Source of the DNA: Yersinia enterocolitica
GTDB lineage: Bacteria; Pseudomonadota; Gammaproteobacteria; Enterobacterales; Enterobacteriaceae
DNA: 64,000 nt
Direction: 5' to 3'
NCBI GenBank assembly: GCA_002082245.2
Contig: NBTC02000002.1
Location: 4,030,001 to 4,094,000, forward strand
Shown here piece by piece: positions 49,055 to 58,141 of this stretch (position 1 is the stretch's first letter; each line of letters starts with the position of its first letter). The notes beneath the pieces were generated by a model. It was not told where the DNA came from and ran no database searches. It worked only from the letters and a program-made list of their open reading frames with translations. Made by a program: the position numbers and the translations under genes.

Positions 49055-50080
49055 TCAATGAGCAGGTTTAAACATCCCTTCAATTCGGGCTAACAGATTA
49101 CTCGCACTGTAATAATCCAAGCGGAAAGTGTCATAACCCACGGCATAAACACGGTTGTGCTCAATCGCTGGAATATGAGCTAAAAATTTATTACTTTTCA
49201 ATGCATCAACTGACGGTTGATCACCGGAGAAGAGTAAAATAGTCTCACCGTTCAGACCTTCAGCCAGCTTCTCGCCACCTAACTGAATAATATCCTTACG
49301 ATGTCCCATACTGGTGTTACCTTTCACGGCTTCAGGTATTTCAGCGAGCCTAAAGCCCAGCTCCTGCAACAATTTGCCCTGTGCCGAGTCTTCAGTCCAC
49401 AAGTTCGCGGTGCTACCGGCGGCTTGATAGACAAAAGCCGACGTTGGCTGCGGTGGTAAGGTAATACTCTGTTTCACCTCATTGAGCCGGTTGGCAAATT
49501 TATCAATCACATCTTTCGCATCGGTTTCATGGCCAGTTGCCTGCCCCAATATCATTGCTAACTCTTGCCAGCTTTTATCATCGTAATTAATCACTAAGGT
49601 TGGCGCGATAGCAGATAACTGCTCATACAATTTCACTGCCGAATCCCCCCCGGTGGCAGAAATAATAATTAAGTCAGGGTTCATGCCGGCAACAGCTTCG
49701 GCGTTTGGCTCAGTCTGATATATCGGTACCAGTTTTTTTGCCTGTGCGACAGCCGACCATTGAGTAAAGAACCCTTGATGATCTGCGACGGTGGAGCTGG
49801 GCGCGGTCGCTCCACTGGCAATCACCGGCGCATTGATCGCCAATAAGGTGCCAGTGATGGTGATGCTGGTGGAAACAATCCGTGTAGGTTGCTGAGTTAA
49901 TGTGACCGGGCCTTTAGCCGTTTCCACCGTCCGGGACCATGCTGGTGAGTTGTCGTCTGCCGCTGATGCGTTGTTCTCCTCCGCGGGTTTGCAGCCGGAT
50001 AACCAAAATGTCAGACACAGCAAGCCCAGTAGGGCAGGCAGAGAACGGGATGTTTTACAGGCAGGCATATAGTGGGACAT
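49055..50080 (-). CDS. fepB: Ferric siderophore-binding lipoprotein FepB
   Basis: A 341-residue type III (helical-backbone) substrate-binding protein. The N-terminus ends in a lipobox FWLSGC (Cys30), so it should be membrane-anchored, unlike the free periplasmic E. coli FepB. Then comes TQQPTRIVSTSITITGTLLAI, AVAGMNPDLIIISATGGDS and the late DYYSASNLLARIEGMF. It delivers the ferric siderophore to FepD/FepG. It is transcribed in the same direction as fepDGC but with a 177-base gap that contains a Fur-like site, so probably a separate unit. Confidence 0.9.
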   Translation of the reverse strand: MSHYMPACKTSRSLPALLGLLCLTFWLSGCKPAEENNASAADDNSPAWSRTVETAKGPVTLTQQPTRIVSTSITITGTLLAINAPVIASGATAPSSTVADHQGFFTQWSAVAQAKKLVPIYQTEPNAEAVAGMNPDLIIISATGGDSAVKLYEQLSAIAPTLVINYDDKSWQELAMILGQATGHETDAKDVIDKFANRLNEVKQSITLPPQPTSAFVYQAAGSTANLWTEDSAQGKLLQELGFRLAEIPEAVKGNTSMGHRKDIIQLGGEKLAEGLNGETILLFSGDQPSVDALKSNKFLAHIPAIEHNRVYAVGYDTFRLDYYSASNLLARIEGMFKPAH

Positions 50081-50964
50081 AACGGCGTTTTCTCTTTCTA
50101 TTTAACGGTGCTAGGTCGTAATTTATCATGCCATAAAATGAATGGTAGTAATTATTATTCCTATTACTATTTGCAATGTGGTGAGTGAAAGGGAGGATTG
50201 GCGTGCTCATCTCCAAGACAGGAAACCTAGCGAAATATCGCACCAGTCAAACCATTTAGAGGACGATCAGTCGCATGCTGGCCATGACTCATTAGCATGG
50301 TTTAAGCCAATTCAGCCGGCCTCTGGGGGCTGCGGCTAGCGCGAATTAAGGTGTAATACCGGCCAGTGATCGTTGGCCGCTCTTCTTTTAGTATCACCGT
50401 CGCCGTGCTAAGCACATGCCTATATTGCAATGAATAAAATTGTTATTTCCCCAGCCTGGTTTCCTTGCTAAAAAAATACAGAATCAACCATAGCAAATAA
50501 ATAGTTAAATTTTGCTGTATCGCGTGCCTGATGGTTTGATATGGATTTTTGTTATTATTTTATTTATCTCGCCCAATCGCATTTAATAAGATATTTAATT
50601 CTGCAATTGCAAAAACAGGTAATTCTCTATCTGTAAGTAAATTAATTGATTGGCTAACTATTCTAAGAGTTAATAGGTAATGGGGCGCTGTATTTATATT
50701 CAGAATAAATACATATAATGTGGAAACTACTGAACGTTGTTAATCAGTTTTCGATCAAGATTATCGAACGTTATTTACATTTTAATAGGTGAAATCAATC
50801 GGTTGTTTAATATTGATCGGTTATCTTGATCTTTTGTGTTGGTTTCATGCTATTTTGGTGATGAGTCCTGATAATTAACCTTTTTCCCTGCGGGGATTAT
50901 CAGCGATAAACACCTTGAAATCTCAAGGAAATAAACTAAAAAAATAAGACACAGGGGTATTCCC
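50081..50964. other. Long intergenic region between fepB and the chemotaxis receptor gene
   Basis: 884 bases with no convincing gene. Near fepB is a palindrome TAGTAAT / ATTACTA (50146-50152 and 50163-50169), a possible iron-regulated operator. The part 50170-50350 is less A+T-rich and holds chance-looking short frames; a hairpin CGGCCA / TGGCCG (50360-50365 and 50374-50379) followed by CTCTTCTTTTA looks like a weak terminator. From 50400 on the DNA is very A+T-rich, with near-repeats AATCGGTTGT and GATCGGTTAT at about 50795-50825. I see no sigma-28 promoter for the receptor gene. Confidence 0.45.
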
Positions 50965-52545
50965 GTGAATTTTCTAAAACATATCACCATCAGGATGGCG
51001 TTATTATCTATTCTTGTTATATTTTTGTTGCTTTGGGGAGGTGTCTCGACCTTTACATTATTTTCACTTAACCAATTGACGCATTCATTACATCTGAGTT
51101 CTAACCAACAAAAAAACATTAATATTATTAATCGGGGTAATGACCAATATTTTCGTGTGGTTACTCGTTTAAGTCGTGCCGCGGCATATCGTCAAAGCGG
51201 GGCAACTGCCGATGCTGATCGTGAATTGGCTTCAGCCGGTGTAGCACTAAAAAATACCCAAGAGAGTTTGGCGAAATTTAAACTGCAATCTCATGAGTCG
51301 ATGGATCCATTACTGACAGATAAAACTATTCAAAGCTGGTCAACATTATTGAGTAATGGGATTGAACCGATGGCTAAAGCGGTGGCCGAGAATCGCTTCG
51401 AAGATTATAACAATTTGTTTAACAAAGATTATCCACCATTAAGCCGAGAGTTTGGCGCTACCGTCGAGAAGTACAATTCTGCGGTTGATACTGCAACAGA
51501 GGCTGCCAGTTTGCGGGTGGAGACATTAGTCGACTGGTGTCAACGGGCGCTTTTTGCTGCATTAATTGCCGGTGTTATCATTCTGTTCTTAACCGATCGC
51601 TATATCGTCAGTTATTTGGTGCGTCCGCTGGAGTCGATCAAGGTGCACTTTAAACGCTTAGCTGAAGGGCAGTTAGGCCGGCCAATGCCTGAGTTTGGCC
51701 GTAACTGCGTCGGGCAACTGATCCCTTACTTACGTGAAATGCAAAATAGTTTGGTGAATACGGTATCAACCATTCGCAACAGTACCGATGCGATTTATAC
51801 CGGAGCCGGTGAAATTGCAGCAGGAAATGCGGATCTCTCTTCCCGTACCGAGCAACAAGCGGCGGCACTGGAAGAAACCGCGGCCAGTATGGAACAACTG
51901 AATGCAACGGTGAAACAGAACGCTGAAAACGCCCATCAAGCCAGTAAGTTGGCTGAGAATGCCTCTGCAACAGCGAAAAATGGCGGGCGGATTGTCAACG
52001 ATGTCGTTGCCACTATGAGCAGTATTACGGAAAGCTCACGCCGTATTGCGGATATTATCGGTGTGATAAACAGTATCGCCTTCCAAACCAATATTCTGGC
52101 ACTGAACGCAGCAGTTGAAGCGGCCCGGGCTGGTGAGCAGGGGCGCGGTTTTGCGGTAGTAGCAAGTGAAGTTCGTAATTTGGCCCAACGTAGTGCACAA
52201 GCGGCGAAAGAAATCGAAGGGTTGATCAGTGAATCGGTATCCCGAGTGAATATTGGCTCACAGCAAGTATCTGAAGCAGGGGAGACGATGAATAGCATCG
52301 TGCAGGCGGTGACCAATGTAACCGACATTATGGGCGAGATTGCCTCTGCTTCTGATGAGCAAAGCCGCGGTATTGGTCAAATTGGGCAAGCTGTCGCCGA
52401 GATGGACGGCGTCACACAACAAAATGCCTCCCTGGTACAAGAGTCTGCCGCTGCGGCTGCCTCGTTAGAAGAACAGGCACGGCAACTGACAGAAGCGGTC
52501 TCTGTTTTTAATTTATCAGATAATATGCAAGCCACTCATTCTTAG
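50965..52545 (+). CDS. Methyl-accepting chemotaxis protein
   Basis: A 526-residue chemoreceptor. First membrane helix about 10-32, a periplasmic four-helix ligand domain (35-188), second helix about 190-212, HAMP (213-265), then the long cytoplasmic signalling coiled coil. That part has the conserved tip [21 protein letters not shown] and [16 protein letters not shown], with methylation-type Gln/Glu clusters ([20 protein letters not shown]). It ends NMQATHS without the NWETF tether of Tar/Tsr, so it may rely on other receptors for CheR/CheB. GTG start at 50965 with AGGGG seven bases upstream. Ligand unknown. Confidence 0.93.
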   Translation: MNFLKHITIRMALLSILVIFLLLWGGVSTFTLFSLNQLTHSLHLSSNQQKNINIINRGNDQYFRVVTRLSRAAAYRQSGATADADRELASAGVALKNTQESLAKFKLQSHESMDPLLTDKTIQSWSTLLSNGIEPMAKAVAENRFEDYNNLFNKDYPPLSREFGATVEKYNSAVDTATEAASLRVETLVDWCQRALFAALIAGVIILFLTDRYIVSYLVRPLESIKVHFKRLAEGQLGRPMPEFGRNCVGQLIPYLREMQNSLVNTVSTIRNSTDAIYTGAGEIAAGNADLSSRTEQQAAALEETAASMEQLNATVKQNAENAHQASKLAENASATAKNGGRIVNDVVATMSSITESSRRIADIIGVINSIAFQTNILALNAAVEAARAGEQGRGFAVVASEVRNLAQRSAQAAKEIEGLISESVSRVNIGSQQVSEAGETMNSIVQAVTNVTDIMGEIASASDEQSRGIGQIGQAVAEMDGVTQQNASLVQESAAAAASLEEQARQLTEAVSVFNLSDNMQATHS

Positions 52546-52605
52546 TTACGCTTTGATTCAATTTAATAAATAACAATTATTGTCGTAATAAATAGTAGAG
52601 AACAG

Positions 52606-52646
52606 CCACCGGATTGCGCTAAGAGTCAGCGCCGTCTGGTGGTTTT
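52606..52646 (+). terminator. Probable terminator after the chemoreceptor gene
   Basis: CCACCGGA / TCTGGTGG (one mismatch; 52606-52613 and 52635-52642) with GC-rich inner pairing GCGCT...AGCGC and a following TTTT. Confidence 0.6.
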
Positions 52647-52748
52647 CTATTACCAGTTTTAGGTATTTAGCCACAAAAACGATATAGTGAGCTAGGTTGT
52701 TATTAGCTTTCAATAATAAAAAAATTCATGTTTTAATCGGGTTAAACA

Positions 52749-53744
52749 ATGAGAATTGCTTACTTTCGCAGCATTTTATTTTTACTGGCGATGATTATTT
52801 CATCGTCATCTTTTGCCATTAACTGCCAGCGTGCAGCGACACCGGTTGAATATACTGTATGTGGTAATGAGGATTTACACTGGCTGGATCAGACATTTAG
52901 CGATATCTATCAGTCCATGTTGGTTAAATATGATACAGAAACAGTGTATCAGCAACGACAAATATGGGAAAAATCCCTTAACAGTTGTACCAGTGATAGC
53001 TGTATTCAGCGCGCCTATTTTCAGGGCATTGCCTCCATGTCTGATATTGACAAAAAATTTGACTGGGCTGGGCAGTGGTGGAATGTCACCAAAGGGAATG
53101 ACCGGGGGGGCGTTATCAAAATAACCCGGGTTGCTGAGTGGGGATTTAGTATCGATAGCCGCGCCTGGTCCGGTGAGAATACCGGTAATTTTAGAGCTGA
53201 AGCGCGTAAAATTGAAGGGTTGGCGGTTGTTGATCTTATTGAAAATACAGCAAGCTGCCGGTTATTACTGATCCCGATAAAAGATGGTTCAATTCAGGTG
53301 CACAGCAATGGCAGTTGGGGTTGCCGAATTTCGATGCCTAAAGATGTCTTTATTGACGGGCAGTATATTCGGGCTGAAAAAGATCCGCGTGAGACTCCGA
53401 GCTTACTCTCGGTCGGTATTTTTACTGATACCAACAACGATAAACTTTTCCGTGAGTTAGTCGGCGACCATTACGCCCAGTTTGTCGCCTCAGCCAACGT
53501 CTATATTTATAGCAATGACCGGGATAACCGGGGGGCAAAAGTATTATCCACCTGGGTGCGAGGTGCAGCCAATAAGCGTGCATCAATCATTATGTATAAC
53601 CGTGCCGGTTTGATGTGGGCCGCGTATGTTGCGCCTGAAAAAAATGGCACGCTGCGGGTTCACTATTTTACCAATGTGCCTGAAGATAAAGATAAAAGAC
53701 CCAAAACGATTGTTGAATGGCAGCAGACCTTTATGGATAACTAA
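52749..53744 (+). CDS. Exported protein with LprI-like N-terminal domain
   Basis: A 331-residue protein with a signal peptide (ending ISSSSFA). The first ~75 mature residues match the LprI/DUF1311 type (INCQRAATPVEYTVCGNEDLHWLDQTFSDIY, LNSCTSDSCIQRAYFQ), with paired Cys as in lysozyme-inhibitor-like domains. The rest (about 95-331) is beta-rich with two more Cys and I do not recognise it. It stands alone, between terminators, and its function is unknown. An envelope-stress or lysozyme-binding role is only suggested by the N-terminal domain. Confidence 0.75.
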   Translation: MRIAYFRSILFLLAMIISSSSFAINCQRAATPVEYTVCGNEDLHWLDQTFSDIYQSMLVKYDTETVYQQRQIWEKSLNSCTSDSCIQRAYFQGIASMSDIDKKFDWAGQWWNVTKGNDRGGVIKITRVAEWGFSIDSRAWSGENTGNFRAEARKIEGLAVVDLIENTASCRLLLIPIKDGSIQVHSNGSWGCRISMPKDVFIDGQYIRAEKDPRETPSLLSVGIFTDTNNDKLFRELVGDHYAQFVASANVYIYSNDRDNRGAKVLSTWVRGAANKRASIIMYNRAGLMWAAYVAPEKNGTLRVHYFTNVPEDKDKRPKTIVEWQQTFMDN

Positions 53745-53777
53745 TTATCCCCTTTGCCTTTGAAGCGGTAGGAATTA

Positions 53778-53806
53778 ATGAGCCTCATTCTTGAGGCTCA
53801 TCTACT
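53778..53806. terminator. Terminator after the LprI-like gene
   Basis: Perfect ten-base inverted repeat ATGAGCCTCA / TGAGGCTCAT with a four-base loop, followed by CTACTTTTA; lies between convergent genes (LprI-like and lfhA remnant). Confidence 0.75.
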
Positions 53807-53807
53807 T

Positions 53808-55517
53808 TTACTCTAAGGTACCAATCACATTCAGCGCCATATCATCAGGCACTTCGTTATAAGACAACACATTCAACCCATTGCAGAATAGTCGTGCATA
53901 GCGTGCAATTAATGGCCGCAATTGCGGGGTTACCAATAAAATAGGTTGGTGATTCTCTGCTTTCATCTGCTCTTTAATGATCGGCATATTCTGCTGCAAC
54001 TGGGTCAGGATATTTGGGTCGACTGGGAAGTTATCCAATACCACTTTCCCCGCTTGCTGCGCCTGATTCAACGAGCCAAGCAACATATTTTCTAATTCGT
54101 TATTAATGGTATAAACCGCCAGGTTTTTGTCATCGCCATTGATACCATTGACGATACCGGTACGTAATGCGTAACGCACATCTGAGGTGAGGAGCAGTGA
54201 ATCTTTGGTGATAGTGGCACTTTCTACTAAGGTGGTGGCGATGGTGACAATATCTTTCAGCGACACATTTTCGGTTAATAGCTGACGATACACCTTCAGC
54301 AATTGGCTAAAATTCAATCCGCCAGCCAAATCTTCAGCCAAACGTGGCGACAGCGACTCAAGCCGTTGGTGTAATAGGGTTATATCATCATAATTAAACA
54401 GTTCAGATAAATGGTCACGTACCACTTTATTCACATGGGTCGCGACCACACTGGCACAATCCACCACCTGATAACCGAAGTTTAGTGCCGTGGGCTTATC
54501 TTCCGGTGCTACCCATACCACGGCCAGGCCGTAAGTCGGATCGATTGCCAGTACACCATCAACCTCGCCGTATTGTTCCGCTGTTGGAATCGCCATCAGT
54601 CTATCAATATAAACATCGCCACCGGCGACTTTGACACCATTAATATTGATGGTGTATTGGGACGGTTTTAAGCGGAAGTTTTCCCGTACTTTGACTTCCG
54701 GTAATAGAATTCCGCAGGTTTCGGAGATGATTTGCCGCACCCCTCGCAGCCGCTGAATCAGCGGTCGGCCTTTTGATTCATCGACCAGTGTGACCAGCTT
54801 ATAGCCCAAATTCAGGCCGATAGGTTCAACTATCGGAATATTTTCCCAGTTGAGGTTCAGGGCATTATCTTCAGAAATGGCTTGGTCGAGGATTGTAAGA
54901 TCGGGCTCAGCATCCGCTTGCTGAATTTTTTTACTTTGCTGCCAAGCGGCGAACAGGAGTAATCCGGTGAAGCTGAGAAAGGCAAGATGGGGCATCCCCG
55001 GCACAATGGCGAGTATGAACATCACGAATGCCGCAGCATACAAGATAGTCGGTTTTGCCAACAACTGATCTTTAATTTCATCAGTCATGTCACCGCCATC
55101 ACTCACCCGAGTGACAATAATTGCCGCCGCGGTTGCTAATAACAGGGACGGAATTTGTGCCACCAGACCGTCACCAATGGTCAACAATACATATTGTTGA
55201 AACGACTGGCTGGCGCTGAGATCGTATTTAAAGATACCGATACAGATACCGCCGATCACGTTGATCACCAGAATCATAATACCGGCGATGGCGTCACCGC
55301 GAACAAACTTGGATGCTCCATCCATCGCACCGTAGAAGTCAGCTTCGCTGGCCACTTCTTTACGGCGCAAGCGCGCTTGCTCCTGATTGATTAACCCGGC
55401 ATTAAGGTCGGCATCAATCGCCATCTGTTTACCCGGCAGTGCATCCAAGGTAAAGCGGGCCGACACTTCAGAAATTCGCTCAGCACCCTTGGTTACCACC
55501 ACAAAGTTGATTGTCGG
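53808..55517 (-). pseudogene. lfhA: 5'-truncated lfhA (lateral-flagellar FlhA export protein)
   Basis: About 570 residues of an FlhA-family flagellar export-gate protein. Homology runs from INFVVVTKGAERISEVSARF through LPGKQMAIDADLNAGLI, EADFYGAMDGASKFVRGDAI and TIGDGLVAQIPSLLLATAAA to the C-terminal cytoplasmic domain ending LNVIGTLE. The first ~120 residues and start are missing: upstream of about 55511 the open frame is just the antisense of lafU. No ribosome site or promoter remains. Together with lafU it is the residue of a deleted Flag-2 cluster, like fhiA in E. coli K-12. No stop or frameshift is seen within the remnant. Confidence 0.88.
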
Positions 55518-56274
55518 GGTGGTATCAGAAGAGGAGCGGCAAGAGATTGTGGCGCAACTGAATGGGCAAACCATCTTTTCGCAGCAATCCTTTATTTCAA
55601 TTCCCTCTAAAAGCAAAAGTGGCGGCGGCAAGTTCTCTGACAGCATTGATGGTAAGGAGCAAGCGAAAGAGACCAAAAGTAATCTGGCAGTTGAGGTGCC
55701 GGAACCGGAGCAATCTCTGGAAGAGGTGGTGGATAAATCACGTAAAGAAATGGAAGAGTTATCACGCATCATTATGCAAATTACTTCTGCCTACGATGCG
55801 CAATCCAACCTGCAAATGGAAGTGGTGCCACAAGGGCTACGTATTTTGATTCAGGATGATAAGCAGCGCGATATGTTCCAGCGCAGTAGCGCTGTACTGA
55901 CGCCGTTCTTCAGCCGTCTACTGGCTGAGTTGGCTCCGGCATTTAATGAGATGGACAATAAAATCATTATTACCGGCCATACCGATGCTTCCCGCTACCG
56001 TGATCAGGTGTTGTACAACAACTGGAACTTGTCTGGCGAGCGGGCCTTGATGGCGCATAAAGCGCTAGTAAAAGGCGGGCTGGATGACGGTCGGGTATTA
56101 CAAATCAATGCGATGGCTGATCAGATGCTATTGGACTCAGTCGAACCTCTTGCGGCTAAAAACCGCCGTATTGAAATTATGGTCTTAACCAAAACGGCTT
56201 CAGACACCTTATATCAGTTCTTTGGCAACCACGGAGAGAATGTAGTGAAACCGGCAGCGAAAAAAGCCGGATAG
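55507..56274 (+). pseudogene. lafU: 5'-truncated lafU (lateral-flagellar MotB-like stator protein)
   Basis: About 255 residues of a MotB/LafU protein. Present: VVSEEERQEIVAQLNGQ, a Glu/Ser linker, and the OmpA-like peptidoglycan-binding domain (LRILIQDDKQRDMFQ, IIITGHTDASRYRDQVLYNN, LSGERALMAHKALV, AAKNRRIEIMVL). The N-terminal membrane helix with the proton-binding Asp is gone. The open frame further upstream (from 55387) is antisense lfhA. It cannot form a stator. It is head to head with the lfhA remnant, the same layout as mbhA in E. coli K-12. A strong terminator follows. Confidence 0.88.
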
Positions 56275-56289
56275 TTATGTTCATCTTTT

Positions 56290-56336
56290 CACCGCCCAGT
56301 CTACCCTCGAACCTTCAGGACTGGGCGGTGCTTTTT
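56290..56336 (+). terminator. Strong intrinsic terminator after lafU
   Basis: Perfect 12-base inverted repeat CACCGCCCAGTC / GACTGGGCGGTG (56290-56301 and 56319-56330) followed by CTTTTT. It survives from the end of the former Flag-2 operon. Confidence 0.9.
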
Positions 56337-56393
56337 AATACAATGACTTAACTTAAGTTGCCATACCTACACGCTGAGTTCAGGCGGCAAAAC

Positions 56394-56861
56394 CTAACGT
56401 GGTGTGATAGTGACGGTATTCCCATGGGTAGCAATGGTGACACGTTGCCCCGGTTGGAATTGGGTAACGCCCTGAGCTTGAACCACCAGGAAGGTGGTAC
56501 CGTTATCGCGGCGCACTTCCAGTTCAACACCACTACTGCGATTCATCATACTCTGGACTTGTTGGCCGACTACGCCACCGGCAACGGCACCTGCTGCGGT
56601 TCCGAGACGGCGACCAGTACCGCCGCCAATGGTGTTACCCAGAAAACCACCCACCACAGCCCCACCGACCGCACCCGCAACATTATTCCCATCTCCGCCC
56701 TGAATAGTGACTGGACGGACAGAAACCAAGGTTCCGTAAGTTACAGCTTGAGCCTGGCCGGCCTGAGAACTGCTAAAAGTATCGCCCGAAAGGGTATTAT
56801 TATTGGCGCAACCACTGAGAGTGGCGATGGCGAGGGTTACAACAATGAATGGTTTTATCAT
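56394..56861 (-). CDS. slyB: Outer-membrane lipoprotein SlyB
   Basis: A 155-residue glycine-zipper lipoprotein, the same length as E. coli SlyB and clearly collinear: lipobox TLSGCANNNTLSGD (Cys18), VSVRPVTIQGGDGNNVAGA, the 2TM glycine zipper GGAVVGGFLGNTIGGGTGR and GAVAGGVVGQQVQSMMN, and a C-terminal beta domain ending VTITPR. SlyB is part of the PhoPQ regulon in relatives and supports outer-membrane integrity. A possible -10 TATGAT lies near 56928-56933 on the minus strand. No clear PhoP box found. Confidence 0.95.
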   Translation of the reverse strand: MIKPFIVVTLAIATLSGCANNNTLSGDTFSSSQAGQAQAVTYGTLVSVRPVTIQGGDGNNVAGAVGGAVVGGFLGNTIGGGTGRRLGTAAGAVAGGVVGQQVQSMMNRSSGVELEVRRDNGTTFLVVQAQGVTQFQPGQRVTIATHGNTVTITPR

Positions 56862-58141
56862 AAAGACCCTTCCTACTTGAAGTTGCTAACTTATAACCGA
56901 TTGAATATTGACCGGTAAAATAATCATAGCACGACTTATTTGCTTATTAATTGATAGATAGATAAAAAGTAGAGTTAACTCAAATTTTATAGGACGATTA
57001 GCCCCAATCAGAGGGCATGTTATCGTCTCTCTGGCCGACAATTTACCGGCGAAAGTAAAATCACGGCAGTGGAAACACATTTAACTCTGCGTTAAGTGAA
57101 ATTTATAACCTAATACACCTATAACAGATTGTCCCTCTGGCAAGTATTCGCTATCACTGTCATCGCCATGATCCATTTTGTAACATTAAGATTTATCATT
57201 AAAAATGACAAAACAGTCTGTTAGAGTTCTCAAACTGAATGAAATTGATAAGAATCCGATTTTCTGGCTGATTTAACAATTCGCACTAGGAATAATGATT
57301 AAATTAATAACTAATCATCTTGTATGATTTATATCCGCAGGTCTGGTTGGTTTCATTTTTTATAAAATGTTCAGGGAAGGGCTAATGCTTAACACTTTTT
57401 AGGTAGAATAATAACCTAATGAAATGTTAAAAAAATCAGTTTTAGTTAATAATTGATACCAACATGGCGACCTAAAGATTGTTTTTCGTACAGATTTTTA
57501 CCGCTGGTGGTGAGTATCGACAAGCGTCAGGCCCCGCAAGGGTTTGTCGCATTTTGACCGTATTTCAAAGTGTGTTAATTCAACGTTTTCAATGGCAAAT
57601 TACATTCTGATGATCAATTAAATTCACTTAAAAAAGGTAAATGATGCATTTCATCTTTAAGTTGGATGGAATTTCCATTTCCAGTTAAATAACTAAAGTA
57701 AGTAATATATAATTAAAGTCATTACATTAATTTACTATTTTGGGTTAATGATATTGAATTCCATCTGCATCCTCCGCATTACCTCCTGACAGATTTTTTA
57801 TTTTCTGGCAAATGAAATGTTTTGCTGAAACGGTTTTAGTTCACAGATATTTACCCCTTTCAGACTCAATCAATTATCCATTGATAAAGATCAACTTAAT
57901 TATATTTGCAGAGTTACAAACTATTAACAGAATATCCTTCATCTTTTTTCAAAGTGCAGGTGTGTTGGCTGCTCTCACTTACTCTAATCACTTACTTATG
58001 TAAGTTCATCGGGGTTCTTTCGTTTGCGGCCGCCCAGCATTTCGAAATCTATTGGATATAAGACCATGCTTTTTATAGGGATATACCCATCATTAGTATC
58101 GGGTATGTGAACAATATAATAATAATGACAGGGGAAAAAAC
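56862..58141. promoter_or_regulatory. Long A+T-rich region between slyB and hybO
   Basis: 1280 bases with no supported gene. Contents seen: the slyB promoter side with a GATAGATAGATA tetranucleotide run (56953-56964); a GC-richer island with a hairpin CGACAA / TTGTCG (57518-57523 and 57544-57549); a perfect FNR-type palindrome at 57881-57894; and a hybO leader with AGGGG before the ATG. Weak inverted repeat ATACCC / GGGTAT around 58084-58107. The length suggests a complex anaerobic control region for hyb or a lost gene. Confidence 0.5.
57881..57894 (+). promoter_or_regulatory. FNR box upstream of the hyb operon
   Basis: TTGATAAAGATCAA is an exact match to the FNR consensus TTGATNNNNATCAA. 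It lies 248 bases upstream of the hybO start, so it would act on a promoter with a long leader. Anaerobic induction of hydrogenase-2 is established in E. coli; direct FNR action here is inference. Confidence 0.6.

Noticed and set aside
55387..55506. Apparent N-terminal extension of the plus-strand lafU frame (40 residues).
   Set aside because: It is the antisense of lfhA and has no MotB-like membrane helix.
55517..55772. Apparent N-terminal extension of the minus-strand FlhA frame (85 residues).
   Set aside because: It is the antisense of the lafU remnant, low in complexity (Ser/Leu-rich) and unrelated to FlhA; the open frame is chance.
56358..56918. 186-codon plus-strand frame.
   Set aside because: It lies opposite slyB, which has full family identity, lipobox and length; the plus frame has no ribosome site or recognisable domain.
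57812..58003. 63-codon plus-strand frame upstream of hybO.
   Set aside because: It contains the FNR palindrome, lacks a ribosome site and looks like A+T-rich chance coding.
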